Shown piece by piece: positions 43,013 to 54,214 of a DNA stretch of 64,000 bases. The translations under genes and the position numbers were made by a program. The notes below the pieces were generated by a model, which was given only the letters and a program-made list of their open reading frames with translations, had not been told where the DNA came from and did not search any database. Source of the stretch: Carposina sasakii (lineage: Eukaryota; Arthropoda; Insecta; Lepidoptera; Carposinidae); assembly GCA_014607495.2 (NCBI GenBank), contig CP053162.1:1302001-1366000 (forward strand), in the 5' to 3' direction. Positions within the stretch are counted from its first letter, which is position 1. Each line of letters opens with the position of its first letter.

Positions 43013-44537
43013 AGAGGCCCTTGAGCGACTCTATGAGGGTCGGCGTGTCCGGCCTCTCACCGTCCACGTCATCCTCCTGGGTCGTTGGGCCTGCCTCTGC
43101 CGAAGTCCCCGCCTTTGGTGAAGGGGCCTCCGCTGGCGACGTGTCCATCGCCGTCTCAGGAGCTTTAGTTGTGGGTCCCGAGGCAGCGGTCGTCTTCTTT
43201 GATGGTTCACTCGGCAGCTCGTGGAATCTGCCGTCCGGCCCCTGGAACTTCAGGTACACTGATCCGGTTCCACAGGTCAGGCGGCGACCCCGTTCGAGGA
43301 CAGCTGGAACTGTGCTCTCCAGAATGGAGATCATCAGGAACCAGTTGTCCTTCTGTCGTTCTGCCGAGCGAATCCACCACTTGTCGCATTGCGCCCAGGG
43401 GTTCTGGTAAGCCAGAACCGCGCCGAGTGTTTTTGGCGAGTCCCAGACATTCTGTGGATCCGGAATGGCGACGGCACATCTCACCCTTTTGGGCATCTCG
43501 GATAGACCCCTTACCACGAGCTGTTCACCCGTGGCAGAGGCCATACCGGAGACGGCCGCCTTCACCCAGTCCACAGTTGCCTGGTCCTCGCACAGCATAC
43601 AGAGGCCGCCGTCCCGAAGGGATGGCTTACCTCGGAAGGCGGGGCCTTTGTCCCCAGCTTTCCTCGTACAGGCCTCCTTGATAATCCGCTTTTGGATATC
43701 AAGGAGTACCTTGTCGGCTACTTCCTTCGACAGGAGGCCGGACTCCAGGGTGGTGATGACCACCCCAGTTTTTGTCCTGGCCACGCTGGCGTAGTCTCTA
43801 GGTCGCTGGTCGGGATCACCGAGTCGCAGCTTCTTTGAGTTGCCGCGTGGAGATATAGTATCATCCAAGCGGGTCCTCTTTGCCACGGCTCGGTCACCCC
43901 CGCCGGACCTATGGGCCGAGTGTTTCGCTCGTGCAGATTTCGCGGTGTCAGGCCGGGGAGTTGGCGTTTTGGCGCCCTCTCCCCGTCCCAACACCAGCGG
44001 CTTATCTGCTACCCTGCTGGAGCCAGGCTTTGGGTCCGCTTTCAGCGTTTGGTTGCTACCTCCCGCCGATCGCGTCTCCTTAGCCGACTCCGCAGCTGCG
44101 AGCGCGTCCTCCATAGCACGTTGCCGTCTACGGAGGCGTTGTTTTTTATTCGGCTTCTTATTTATCCTGGGGGCCTCCCCAGTATAAACCCTATCACTTG
44201 ACTGGTGCGCCCCAGCCCTAGGCCCCCCTCTAGTGGGTTGCCGGACTCGGACGACCGTCTCGTTCCAGGCCGAAGCGAAGTCGTTAAGGGGATTATGGTA
44301 TCCCCCTGCAGTGCTGGTGCCCGGGGTCGGGTCCGGGCGTCCGGGTTTTCCCTTAGCCAGTACCCTTGGGTCCGGGCGTCCGGGTTTCCCTTTTGCCAGT
44401 ACCGTCACCGCGGGTTTGGCACTGGTGTCTCTCCTGGCACCCACTTTGGTGCTGGAGTGTCCGGAGGGGGGAGCCGCCGCCGAAGCAGAGTCTCCCTCCC
44501 TTGTATAAGTTGGGTTTTTGGACCTAGTTTGCTCCAT
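42945..44537 (-). CDS. LOA ORF1: DUF4780-like RNA-binding protein (530 aa)
   Basis: It is probably the nucleic-acid-binding partner that packages the element RNA. The first 245 residues are disordered, rich in Ser, Pro, Lys and Arg, with basic patches (KKPNKKQRLRRRQR near 127-140; KRTRLDD near 220). A 12-residue duplication, VLAKGKPGRPDP, stands at 46-57 and 59-70. The folded part (about 249-432) runs from DYASVARTKTGVVI through GGLCMLCEDQATVDWVK to WWIRSAERQKDNWFLMISI and matches the DUF4780 pattern common in LOA ORF1. I see no CCHC knuckles. The frame is open from the ATG at 44537 to 42945, where it overlaps the start of ORF2. Confidence 0.85.
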   Translation of the reverse strand: MEQTRSKNPTYTREGDSASAAAPPSGHSSTKVGARRDTSAKPAVTVLAKGKPGRPDPRVLAKGKPGRPDPTPGTSTAGGYHNPLNDFASAWNETVVRVRQPTRGGPRAGAHQSSDRVYTGEAPRINKKPNKKQRLRRRQRAMEDALAAAESAKETRSAGGSNQTLKADPKPGSSRVADKPLVLGRGEGAKTPTPRPDTAKSARAKHSAHRSGGGDRAVAKRTRLDDTISPRGNSKKLRLGDPDQRPRDYASVARTKTGVVITTLESGLLSKEVADKVLLDIQKRIIKEACTRKAGDKGPAFRGKPSLRDGGLCMLCEDQATVDWVKAAVSGMASATGEQLVVRGLSEMPKRVRCAVAIPDPQNVWDSPKTLGAVLAYQNPWAQCDKWWIRSAERQKDNWFLMISILESTVPAVLERGRRLTCGTGSVYLKFQGPDGRFHELPSEPSKKTTAASGPTTKAPETAMDTSPAEAPSPKAGTSAEAGPTTQEDDVDGERPDTPTLIESLKGLFDDCTEEDEGLLSTDGGHPFLH

Positions 44538-45440
44538 GGTGAAAAGGGGGTTTTTAATTCATCCCCCTGGCTTCCCACCCTCCACCGAGCCCGCAACAGG
44601 GAACGCCTCAACCGCCAAAAACAGGAGAAGAGTGCGTTAGGAATACCAGGGAGGTATAGGTACGCAGTGGGGAGTTTCAGCGCGACATCGGGCTCTTGAA
44701 CGGTGGCCAGGACGGTAGCAGCACCTAGGTCCGTTGCTCCGCCTAGAACTGATCACCGCCCGCGAGCCGTCAGCATGGCCTTCCCTGCCTCCTAAGTAAA
44801 GAATTTTGCCGTGACAGGCCACCCCCAGGTTGGGTCCAGGCCGCAGCGCAAACGCTGCGTCCCGATCCCACGCCCGGCCGAGGCCCGGCACGGCAAGTTC
44901 AGTGCTTACCTCCACGTACCTCGCCTGTGGTGCCCCTTCCCCCCCCCCATTGGGGCACCTTGCCACGTTTCCTCCACTGCGGCTACTAGTGGAGGCTACC
45001 GTTTCGCTTGAAATCGGGACCAAAGAGGGCGTGTTGCCTCACGCCGCATAAACCCGAGCGTCGCTCGGCTCAACCCTCCAGGACTCCGTCATCCCCGCTT
45101 ACGGCGCTCGACTGCGCAGGTCAAAACGCAGGTGGGTGAATGTAGTTCACTGGGTGTCACCCACGCCACCCAGTGAAACCGAGTGGGAGTTTAGCCAATC
45201 GACTAGAGAGAGCCCCGCAGAAGCAGTCGCTAGCCGTTGTTGCCCAGGTGGACCAGGAAAGTCGGGTATCCCCTCACGGAGGAGACCTAATCATGTCCCG
45301 CCACAGGCCCGGAGTCCCAGGCGCCAGGGCAGTGCCAAGTCACCCGTGATCCTCATGGCCAGTGACGAAACACTAAGATGATTCCCCACATGATTTGATA
45401 CCCGACTAACACACGAGGAGGTATCCCACTATTCCACCTA
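44538..45440 (-). other. LOA 5' untranslated region
   Basis: About 900 bases of GC-rich sequence precede ORF1. It should hold the internal promoter that non-LTR elements need at +1, but no box is obvious. Its first bases (minus strand) are TAGGTGGAATAGTGGGATAC. Many short frames here on both strands look accidental. Confidence 0.7.
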
Positions 45441-45491
45441 GCTATTTACGTAGCTTTTCGCTTAACATACCCTTTTTGTTACACCCTGTAT
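45441..45491. mobile_element. MITE family 1, right remainder
   Basis: The segment gctatttacgtagcttttcg to caccctgta completes the hairpin begun at 39037, with the TA target after it. Confidence 0.85.
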
Positions 45492-45550
45492 AACTGGTGA
45501 TCCTGTCATTCTGGCTACCTCATTCCTGGAATATATTATCCGTTTGTATA

Positions 45551-46983
45551 CGGGGTTTTCGTGACAGCCAGGCAAATATTGAATTTTAACAGGGAAGTTA
45601 ATTTCCACAATTTCAGGAATAGTTTAGTTCGTTAAATTAGGCCTGATTTAAAAATTAAATTTTGTTCAAGTAACTGATCAACCTTAATTGAGAGTCACAA
45701 GTGATCCAAAAAAAAGAAATGTGTCACACAATAACCAATAAGCCCATTTAATTTGTCACAGGATCGCCTGATACGATTGCCGCGGAGAGCAAAGATTACT
45801 GTATGCTTAGTGCGAGTTTTTTTGGCTGCTCGATCGCCGTAAAGTAAACGCATTTTTATATGGAATTGAGTGAGCGCCATCTAGTGGTTAACTATGTGAA
45901 CTAAAATTGCGAGTGTAAGTTTCCAATCGATGACCTCGTCACTCACTACTCACTAGTGAATGCCGCGATGATCGAAAAGTGTACGTTTTTGTTCGGATTT
46001 AGCGAGTGCGAGTGTTTACAACGGCAGCGTTTTGACAGTTCGAACGGTTAACGTTTTCACTCGCACGAAGTATTTACTCACTACAAATTCTTAAGTGAAA
46101 GAGGAAGTATTTGTTCGTTGAGGAGTTTATTTTGCATAGAAGTGATGTCGTGACGGTATTTTTTGCTTGAATGATGTGTAGAAGTGATAGAGCGAGCACG
46201 AGATGAGCGATATTTTATGTCCCATAGGTACTCATGCAAATTCTCGATTTACCAATTCACCAAGACAGCTTTTAAATTCTTAATATGTAGTGATCTACTC
46301 CGGCTCACTAATGTAAGGTCTACTCAGCGGGTTACTTTAGGGGATAACAAAAGTACCTACCTACATCCTTGCACCTAAAATCATACACGTCGGTAGGTAT
46401 GTAACGTGGTGCACCAACTAGAATCATTATCAAGGTTATTCAATGTGTGTTTCTGTTGTTGTTGCTGGTCTTCATATTAAATAAATTAAAATTAATATCA
46501 GGAATACAATTAAAGATTACAAATGAAAAATCATTAAAACGATTAAAACACTCGTAGAACATAGGTATGTAAACAAAAGCCACAGATTATATTATAAATA
46601 ACACACAATGTTATCTTACTAAATGTGATAGTAACTTCTTTGACGGGACACGAATGTCTATTTAAACTTTTTAATTTAGTCGGTTATCCATCGGAGCGGC
46701 TGACTATCGAGCGGCGTGCTCACTACTCACTATGAAATAACTTCCATCGAATCGAATGCACAATGGTATCTCACACTCGCATGCAGTCGATACTCGATAC
46801 TCACGATGTATGCTCGATTTACGCGGAAGTTAAGTTACTCGATTGATTTAGCAAAACTCACACTAAGCACTCTGATAGTCAAATCAAAAATATATTTCCT
46901 GCGAGTAATAAAACTATCGTATAATTATCACAATGGTACTTGTTCAGCATATCAGTTTTTGCCTGGCTGTCACTCACACCCTG
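45551..46983. mobile_element. MITE family 3 copy, split by a 1.07-kb insertion
   Basis: The outer ends are CGGGGTTTTCGTGACAGCCA after TA and the complement of GCCTGGCTGTCACTCACACCCTG before TA. The interior matches 15583-15833 until 45803 and resumes at about 46875 (gtcaaatcaaaaatat). Confidence 0.7.
45804..46869. mobile_element. Non-autonomous DNA transposon, TGCTTAGTGNGAGTTTT ends
   Basis: The inverted ends TGCTTAGTGCGAGTTTT and AAAACTCACACTAAGCA lie 1066 bp apart, exactly where the host MITE sequence is interrupted. The interior includes a direct word repeat (ctcgatactcgatactcacgatg) and no transposase. A short relative with the same ends and subterminal gtaaacgtaaac is at 57555-57728. 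The target duplication is imperfect. Confidence 0.65.
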
Positions 46984-47229
46984 TATGTATGTATGTATGT
47001 AACTGGTTATTCCTAAAATCAGCCTTGACAAAGCTACTTTACCTCCTCAGTAGGTTGACCGACGAACGAAGCGATGAAAGCTGACCCGATTTCGTAAGCA
47101 AAAATACATCAGTCCATCGAAAGGAGCATTAGCTGTGTGGTTACTAAAGTGAAACTTTTAACCTATAGAAAGGATGCTGGGGTGACCATAGTTTCAGAGT
47201 AATTCCGTGAATAAAATAATGAAAAGGAT

Positions 47230-47660
47230 AGTGGACTACAGAAAAAACAAAATGTTGAAATTATCCGGGATAAAAACATTTTAATAACCTTCTTTTCTTT
47301 TAAGCCTTTGTACATTGTCAATGTAAATTATCTATCTGTATATAATGTTTGTGTACAATGAAGAATAGAATATAATTTTCCCGGGATAAATAGTAGCCTA
47401 TATGTTAAGTGGGACCTGTCACAATATATTCCTGAAAACTGCATCGAAATCGGTTCAGCCGTTTCTGAGATTAGCGTGCACAAACGCACAGACAAACAGA
47501 CAAACCGATAAACCGACCAACAGACAAAAATTCCAAAAATCATTATTTTGGGTACTATAATTGTGTTGATAAAGGTCTCCTATAATATTTTTTTCTCATA
47601 TATCTCCCATGTACAGTTTTTATTACATTTTAATATTATTATATGCATAGATAGAAGATA
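47230..47660 (-). mobile_element. Helitron-like fragment
   Basis: It carries the complements of the 11552 element (gtgcacaaacgcacagacaa, ggtctcctataatattttt, catatatctcccatgtacag). It is the longest match to that copy. Its 3' CTAG end is lost and a segment near 47290-47340 differs. Confidence 0.6.
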
Positions 47661-47664
47661 GATA

Positions 47665-48890
47665 AATATAGTGAGGCTCTGAAGCTCCGATAGGCATATT
47701 AAAAGGCTATGATTCTAAATGAAAAAGTCAGTGTTCTATATAATCCTACTGGGATTCATAGGTAGTATAAAAATCAAATAACTTTTTAACAAGTTTTTTA
47801 AAAGTATTAGGTATTTTGTGTACAATAAAGAATAAAAATAAATTTGTCTCATTTTTGTGCAGAAGTGTACGTATAAGGGTGTTAAAGCTATTAAATTATA
47901 TTTTCTTTTTACCTGTGCCTTTCTAAATTCTTTTACTCCTATCCAAATCTATCTACCAACAATATGATTAAATAATAATGCTTATACGAGTACCATGCAT
48001 GCGTACCATGTTAGAAAGTAATACGTATTTCGAATGTAACACTTTTCAAAATCATTCCTTTCAAATCGATCAGTCAACACCATAACATGGCCACCCTACA
48101 TATTGGTAAATACGGGTCGCATCGACCGCAAAAAGGTCCATAGCATAAAAATAAAATTCGCTCGTGTTATTCGAGATTTTTTTGAAAAGCTCTCTGATGT
48201 ATGTGATTTTTTATAAAAAGTTTATTCAAGTAGATTTCACGTACCGGGGCGGCGGCCAGAAATGTTCGTGTTATGTAATAATGATTCCATCCTAATATTG
48301 TTGACGCAAACGTGTTTGCGTATTTTTTTTTTGTATATTCGTTATACATATAAGTATGCACGCTACGTATTCCATTGATTACCTATTAGATTATATTAAG
48401 GTATTAATAGTAAATAAATAATAAGATATTAGAAAGGCAAACGTTGCAAAGGACAAGTAAGAAAATACTTTGTTCAATTTTTAATATACTTCTTGTGACT
48501 TCTACGGTCTACCTCATCTGCAAGAGTAAGAACACTAAAATAATCTAACTTACTCTTAAATATGAAAAGATGATGCACAAAGATTTTATAATACCTACTT
48601 CAATGTGACGCTGCCGTTATAACTACCGTCCTTATTAAACCTAACAATGATTTAAACTACACAAATTGCCCCAAAAACTTGCTCGTGCCATTAAATAGCA
48701 AATCAAGGCGCTTAGAAATATTTTGACAGACCTTTATAGTTATTTAAGCGCTTAATCGGCCACACGAGGCTTCGAGGGTCATAAGTATAGGGCTTAATCA
48801 GGGAGGATTAAAGCCCTTAATATGACCAGTTTCCGTACCATGAGTGTGCTGGTATATAACTCGAATATTTACCAAAGAGGCCGGAGTGAT
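47665..48890. other. Stretch without recognised genes
   Basis: About 1.2 kb of AT-rich DNA. I see no coding pattern and no repeat ends. Confidence 0.4.
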
Positions 48891-48891
48891 A

Positions 48892-49121
48892 AAGAAATAT
48901 TATAAACGCGAAAGTTTGTGATTATGGATGGATGGATGTTTGTTACTCTTTAACGTAAAAACGGCTAGGGCGATTTTAATAAAATTTGGTATGAAGTTAG
49001 CCGACACCCTGGATTAACACATAGGCTACTTATTATCCCGAGAAAATATTTTTATTCCGGATAATTGCGACATTATGTTTTCTCTGCAGTCCACGCGGAC
49101 GAAGTCGCGGGCGTCCACTAG
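48892..49121 (+). mobile_element. Helitron-like element
   Basis: It starts near agaaatattataaacgcgaa and ends gcgggcgtccaCTAG before T, with ctgcagtccacgcggacgaa just inside. Its close relative is at 50661. It is non-coding. Confidence 0.65.
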
Positions 49122-49278
49122 TAAGGAAAAGATTTTCTAAAGAAACACTACCTACATGTGATATCTACTATTTTACAATAATTTCTTAATTAAAAATAAT
49201 CATCATTCGTAACCTTGTGATTATTTTTTTTCGTTTCTGCTCTGACATAATAAGTATTAATTATAATTTTATCAAATA

Positions 49279-49480
49279 CTAGCTGACCCGGCAAACGTTG
49301 TTTTGCCATGTATAAGGGGTTGATCCTAGAGGGGTGAAAATTCATGGTTGTATGTATTTTTGTATGATGTATCATAAAAAAAATAAAAACAAAAAATTTT
49401 GTCAAAAAAATAAAATAAAAAAATTTAGTGGTGGACCACCCTTAACATTTACGGTGATGAAAAATAGATTATAAAATTGT
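49279..49480 (-). mobile_element. Helitron end of another family
   Basis: On the minus strand the sequence ends ttgccgggtcagCTAG before T; the plus strand reads ctagctgacccggcaaacgt, a 3' end I recognise as abundant in Lepidoptera. The 5' limit is unclear in poly-A-rich DNA. Confidence 0.6.
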
Positions 49481-49484
49481 CCGA

Positions 49485-50165
49485 CACGAGAATTTTATAT
49501 ATTAGATATTAAATGTTATTTTATTATGAGTATAATGTTTAATCAATAAATTAATACTATTTCATTTGTAATGTACCTAACGATATGTAATTTTAGATTA
49601 ATGTATTGCTTTTCTTATCCACATCTCTGATAGTGCTACCAATAGATGATATTCATAAGTAACCAGGTTGGCTGGTAGAGAATGCTTTGCAAGGCATTAA
49701 GCTCGCCCTTGTACATGTGTTTTTTTGCTGTAGTACAATGAAGAATTTTATCTCTCTATCATTCTACCTTTTTAATACATGTGATGTTGGTGTGCCTAAT
49801 CTTAATAAATAAATAAATAATTTCTTCTATATTCATGGTAGGGGTACAGATTAGGATGTTTAGCATAATTTTATTTACAGCTGTTATCACGTATTTTCAA
49901 GCTTTCAGAACCGGGTTGCGAAATTAGTTTGTTTTAGTTTTGTTTAAATTGGTTTTAGTGAAAATGGTTTTTGATATTTTACAACTTTTAAAGCAAATTT
50001 TAATGAAATTTTAGTGAAAAATTGCATTATTTGAGTCTGAAACGGTTCGCCAACAGTCGATTGTCCCATGAACGTCGGGCCAACAGAATCATTAAAACTT
50101 GAACTTTTTGCCCAAAAGATATTTGACCCATGAACGTGGGTAATATTTTTCGATTAGGTATGTAT
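49485..50165. other. Stretch without recognised genes
   Basis: AT-rich. A short block ggtagagaatgctttgcaag at 49675 could be a decayed repeat. Nothing coding is visible. Confidence 0.35.
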
Positions 50166-50167
50166 AC

Positions 50168-50212
50168 AGGTTGTAACAGAAGGGGTATGTTAAGGGAGAA
50201 GCTATGTAAATA
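50168..50212 (+). repeat. MITE family 1, end fragment
   Basis: Forty-five bases (caggttgtaacagaaggggt, then gctatgtaaatagcc) match the left end of family 1. The rest is gone. Confidence 0.6.
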
Positions 50213-50660
50213 GCCTTGAGCTTAAGAGGTACTTGTAATAGACTTCCCAATCATGAGAGTGACACTAGATCAAAATTAAATATTTTACGCATTCGGGTGT
50301 TTTTCTTTAAAAAATTATCACGGATTATTACTTTGCCAAAGGAAGAAAATAATAATAAATAACCGTCTAATAAATTGTTAATTAGTAAACTATAATTAGG
50401 TATATAGAAAGGGGAACATGTCAGCGGCAGCCGCTCATTCACTGAATAAAATAATAATCATTCATTCACAAACAAACGCTCCGGTCCCGAAATGACCTAC
50501 ATCATTTGCACGAAACACGTCGCTGTCGGCTAAAATAGCTGAACTATAGTGCTCTTATATACGTTATATAAGAGTATTTGAATATCTAACTAAAATCTTG
50601 TAGTATTTTTTGCATAGATATTTAGTCTTAAATTTTATTGTATTCATACAAAATTTAGTA

Positions 50661-50912
50661 TCCTACCTATTAATATTATAAACGCGAAATTTTGTGCGGA
50701 TGGATCGATAAATGAATGTTTGTTACCTACTCTTTCATGTTAAAACGGCTGGAGTTATTTTAATAAAATTAAAATATAGGTATGGAGTTAACTGATACCC
50801 TGGATTAACACATAGGCTACTTTTTATCCTGGGAAAATATTTTTAACCCGGATAATTTCGACATTTAGTTTTTTCTGCAGTCCACGCGGACAAAGTAGCG
50901 GGTGTCCACTTG
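50661..50912 (+). mobile_element. Helitron-like element, both ends visible
   Basis: It starts TCCTACCTATTAATATTAT after A and ends agcgggtgtccaCTTG before T. The body matches 48892. It is non-coding. Confidence 0.65.
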
Positions 50913-50999
50913 TACTTTATATTACTGACACGTACCTATAAGTATTTACCTATATATATATATATACTATTGCTACATAAGGCATCTGTGTTATTGCAT

Positions 51000-51210
51000 G
51001 ATGATCTCCGACCGTAGTTCGGCCTAGGCGACCAATCTCTACGGAGATTGGTCAGGTATGCAGGAGATATTATAGTGCACAAGTGTGTGCGCAACACAGA
51101 TGCACTCTCTATTCCGTTACTCTCATAGTCCGATGGGACGGAAAGCCGACACGACCAGAGAGAGATCAGGCGCAGAACCAACAGTGTTACGAGCTTTCCG
51201 AGGCACGAGA
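51000..51210 (-). repeat. Dispersed repeat family D copy
   Basis: This is the opposite-orientation partner of 8668-8800, longer here: gatgatctccgaccgtagtt, gcactctctattccgttact and gagagatcaggcgcagaacc. The minus-strand frame of 169 codons over it has no known domain. Confidence 0.5.
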
Positions 51211-51272
51211 TAAGTGACAATTTTACAACATTAAAATCTGTTACTGCATACAGACATGTTACTCTCGTAATC

Positions 51273-51392
51273 AGAGGGGTAAGCACGAACCTTTCGATAG
51301 TCCGTAACGCTAGCTTTAAACTGTCAATTCCCATAGATTTTGCTAGCGAGTCGCAACCGTTACGCCGTGTAAAAAGGCTCGTGCTTACTCTA
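51273..51392. mobile_element. Short MITE, GGGGTAAGCACGAAC ends, copy 2
   Basis: The inverted ends AGAGGGGTAAGCACGAAC and the complement of GCTCGTGCTTACTCTA bracket 120 bp with cgtaacgctagct inside, as at 37173. Confidence 0.65.
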
Positions 51393-51399
51393 CAGGCAT

Positions 51400-52690
51400 A
51401 GTTTTGATCTATGAAACGGATTTTAATACATGTATTAAAGGACATTATTTAACACCAAGATTATATGTAGATAATATCACTACATTAATATAGATTATTA
51501 TAAAAGTATGCGTAGGAATGAATTAAACTTTATACCTCTTCGAATAAGTATTATTCTTAAAAAGTTAGCAGCTAGAAAATAAAATTTTATTAAAACTTGA
51601 CAGAAAAGTTTCTGAATAAAAGTTGTGACATTTTACTTTGGGTGTCATTTTAATAAAATATTAAAGTTTGAGAATAAGTTTGATGTTTATGTTATGTTAA
51701 TATATTAAAAATTTTGGTAAATCATTTTAAATTATTATTATTAGTACTTATTAACATAAATTGTATAAATAGATGCAGAAATACATTACGTATAATTAAA
51801 TACGTAACTTTTCCCACTCTAATTCTTATTCCTAATTGGGTTTCAGGAGGATAAAGACATACATGGAAACATTTAAATAGTACATCTTTACATTTAAGTA
51901 AATATTTACCTTCTTTGTGCTTCTTATTTTCTTAAAACCGGTTATTTATATATTTCTTGCATTTGGCTTATTGGCTTTTGACATATTATAAAACGTAGCT
52001 GACGGTGTCTGTCGGTTTTTATGTATATTTTAGATATTTAGATGTATTTTAGATCTATAAAACTATGCAACAGATTTTGATGCGGTTATATGTATACTAA
52101 CAACATTGCACCCGGGAAAAGGGTCTAGTCATTAGAATAAAATTAACATGTAGGTTCTAACTTAAAGCCCAAGCTATTTAAATATCATAAAGATGGAAGA
52201 GTAAAAAATACAGATATTTACCCTCTTACTGCCACTCGGACTTAACCCTTTCTCGAGGTCACACCCTCGACAGCCTAACCAGGTGGGAACAGAAGAATGC
52301 CGTCGCGGGGTTGAAGGCTTAACCTCACGTTATTAAGGGTGTAATTTTGGACAAGGGTAGGTTTTTGGACGATTTTATTAGATATTTTTAGGACATAAAT
52401 GTGAACATTTGTGCAAAAAAGGTACATAATTTCTTTTTATGGGAGGTTAAAAATAATATCTTGTATACGAATTTAGATACTGGAAAAGCTTCAAATGTTT
52501 TTTGGGGTTAAACAGAGAAATTCGAGATCTTCCCGAAATATGTATTTTTTTTAGATAAAGACTTCTTGTTTCCTGTAGATATATCGGATTTTCCTTGAGC
52601 TGATCAGTGTTTCTAAGAAGACACTTGAGTCACTTTGAAAGATTGTTTCACAACTTTTTTAGTTCGTTTTTGCTGCTAATTTTTTCATTT
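51400..52690. other. Stretch without recognised genes
   Basis: AT-rich over most of its length, with a GC-balanced patch at 52230-52330 that has no sustained frame. Confidence 0.4.
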
Positions 52691-52696
52691 ATTTTT

Positions 52697-52928
52697 TATA
52701 AAATTATTAATAAAGAAAATGGAAAAAATTCTTCACCCGAGTGGGAATCGAACCCACGACCACTGCAAACCGTGGCAGCCGCTCTAACCACTAAGCTACC
52801 GGGTCAATTATGCGTATGACGAATTTTACCATCTCTTTTCTAAATTACATATTGGCAACGTTATTTTTCTCTAAATCTCGGCAAACAAAGCTGAATCCCT
52901 CAGCACAATGTTTAATGATGGAACGATC
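52697..52928 (-). repeat. tRNA-like SINE, single-unit copy
   Basis: It has one tRNA-like head (52732-52805, minus strand: ggtagcttagtggttagagc and GGTTCGATTCC), the tail gaattttttccat, and 120 bases of body up to gatcgttccatc. It lacks the second terminal repeat seen at 33279-33711. The anticodon stem pairs only partly with an 8-base loop, so it is not a tRNA gene. Confidence 0.7.
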
Positions 52929-52948
52929 TTATTTTTTTATATATTTAA

Positions 52949-53100
52949 CTAGAGGATGCTCAGAACTTCGTCTGCACAGGTAACTTATGGAATCTCCGTG
53001 AGCACTTAGAGAAATCTACGTTATCACTTAAGTCAAATAAAGAACGCATCCATCAATTTTCAGATCTTAGGCTTTTCCGTCAGTCATTCAGAGATTATAT
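52949..53100 (-). mobile_element. Helitron-like 3' end
   Basis: The plus strand reads A CTAG aggatgctcagaacttcgtc, the complement of a Helitron 3' terminus. Filler (gaatctccgtgagc) follows. The 5' end is not found; a (GAAT)n tract at 53107 adjoins it. Confidence 0.5.
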
Positions 53101-53106
53101 CTGCTT

Positions 53107-53126
53107 GAATGAATGAATGAATGAAT
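53107..53126 (+). repeat. (GAAT)n microsatellite
   Basis: Five units of GAAT lead into ttatttgccattgtat, a common LINE 3'-tail arrangement in reverse. Confidence 0.6.
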
Positions 53127-53129
53127 TTA

Positions 53130-53850
53130 TTTGCCATTGTATAGGGTGATAGAATATTCACTGAAAAAGAATCTCCTGCACAGCCGTAACATATAGCATG
53201 CAAAATTACACAATAAAAAACAGTCGGTAGTCAGAATATAGTTAATTAAATCGATAATAACTTATAATTATGAGTTGTAACAGCAGAAGATCCAATAATA
53301 TTTACAGATCAACCGGCCCAGAGAAGATAACATTAACAGTGATAATAATTTTACTCCAAATAATAGGCATGCTTTGCTTTTTATAACTAAAATATTCATC
53401 AATAGAATAGAAACATTCTTGCGAGAGCTATAGCTTGTATTTTTAAAAAGAAGAGGTTGGACTATGAACTGAGTCGTGTGGCAATCGTGAGGCCATGACG
53501 TCATGATAGGGGCGGAACTTCAGGGCCAGTGTGTGTAACGTAGTAGTTGTAACCACACGCATATGCAAGTAGTTTGGCTAGTCACCACAAGGTGGTTTCT
53601 ATGTAAATGATTATCAAAATTGATTTTATCTCAGCTTAGTTGTCAATAAGTTTTAATTACATTTAACTGATTTGGGTAACTCGTTGATAAGGGTTTAGTG
53701 ATGTTGACAATCGTTAACATTAGGATAGATGATAGATAGTCTATTATATCATCTTATATCATATAGCTTATTATATCATCGGTATCCAGATAAATCTAAC
53801 CGGTTTTTGTGTTACCGCATAATCATGTTACCTATGTAAAATTATATATA
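53130..53850. other. Stretch without recognised genes
   Basis: AT-rich, with a tandem-like atatcatcttatatcat near 53745. No gene is visible. Confidence 0.4.
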
Positions 53851-53854
53851 TATA

Positions 53855-54207
53855 ATCCTTAATGAAGGGTACGTACTCTATACAACAAATAAAGTAAGTT
53901 TATGCCATAAAAATGCTGGGAAATAATGTAATTAAAATATATATATATTCCTTGATCGGGCGAAATTTATAGTGTCCAGTGTTTATGCTAGTTTTTTATA
54001 GACAGATATTAATTATTTCTCGTGAAAAAATCTTGCTACGTGCGTCTATGTGCATTGAAGCAGAAAAACGCAGTCTATTTACTCAACTTTGGACCCTAAT
54101 ATCTTGAGACCAAAAACATCCCAGGCATGCTTCCATGGAGAAAAGTGATCGTGATGATGAGGAGATTCCGTAGTTTTCGGGAACGTTGACGACCAAAAAT
54201 TACCCTG
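53855..54207 (-). mobile_element. MITE family 2, one end truncated
   Basis: It matches 37812 from ccttaatgaagggtacgtac to ccaaaaattaccctg before TA. The first 30 bases of the other end are missing. Confidence 0.75.
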
Positions 54208-54214
54208 TATATTT

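Larger units (their letters stand above)
39261..45440 (-). mobile_element. Full-length LOA-type non-LTR retrotransposon
   Basis: The element, about 6.18 kb, reads on the minus strand: a GC-rich 5' untranslated part (44538-45440), ORF1, ORF2, a short 3' part, and a tail of four TACCA units (39261-39280). GCTATTTACGTA at 39249-39260 and 45441-45452 is a perfect 12-bp target duplication. Both frames are open and the element is not 5'-truncated, so it is young and possibly competent. LOA placement rests on the RNase H domain after the RT and the DUF4780-like ORF1. Confidence 0.88.

Noticed and set aside
42973..44699. Plus-strand frames of 90-170 codons over the LOA ORF1
   Set aside because: They are antisense shadows in GC-rich coding DNA. 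The minus frame has the family domain.
51000..51445. A 169-codon minus-strand gene
   Set aside because: It overlaps a dispersed repeat (also at 8668) and a MITE (51273-51392), so the frame is repeat-derived.
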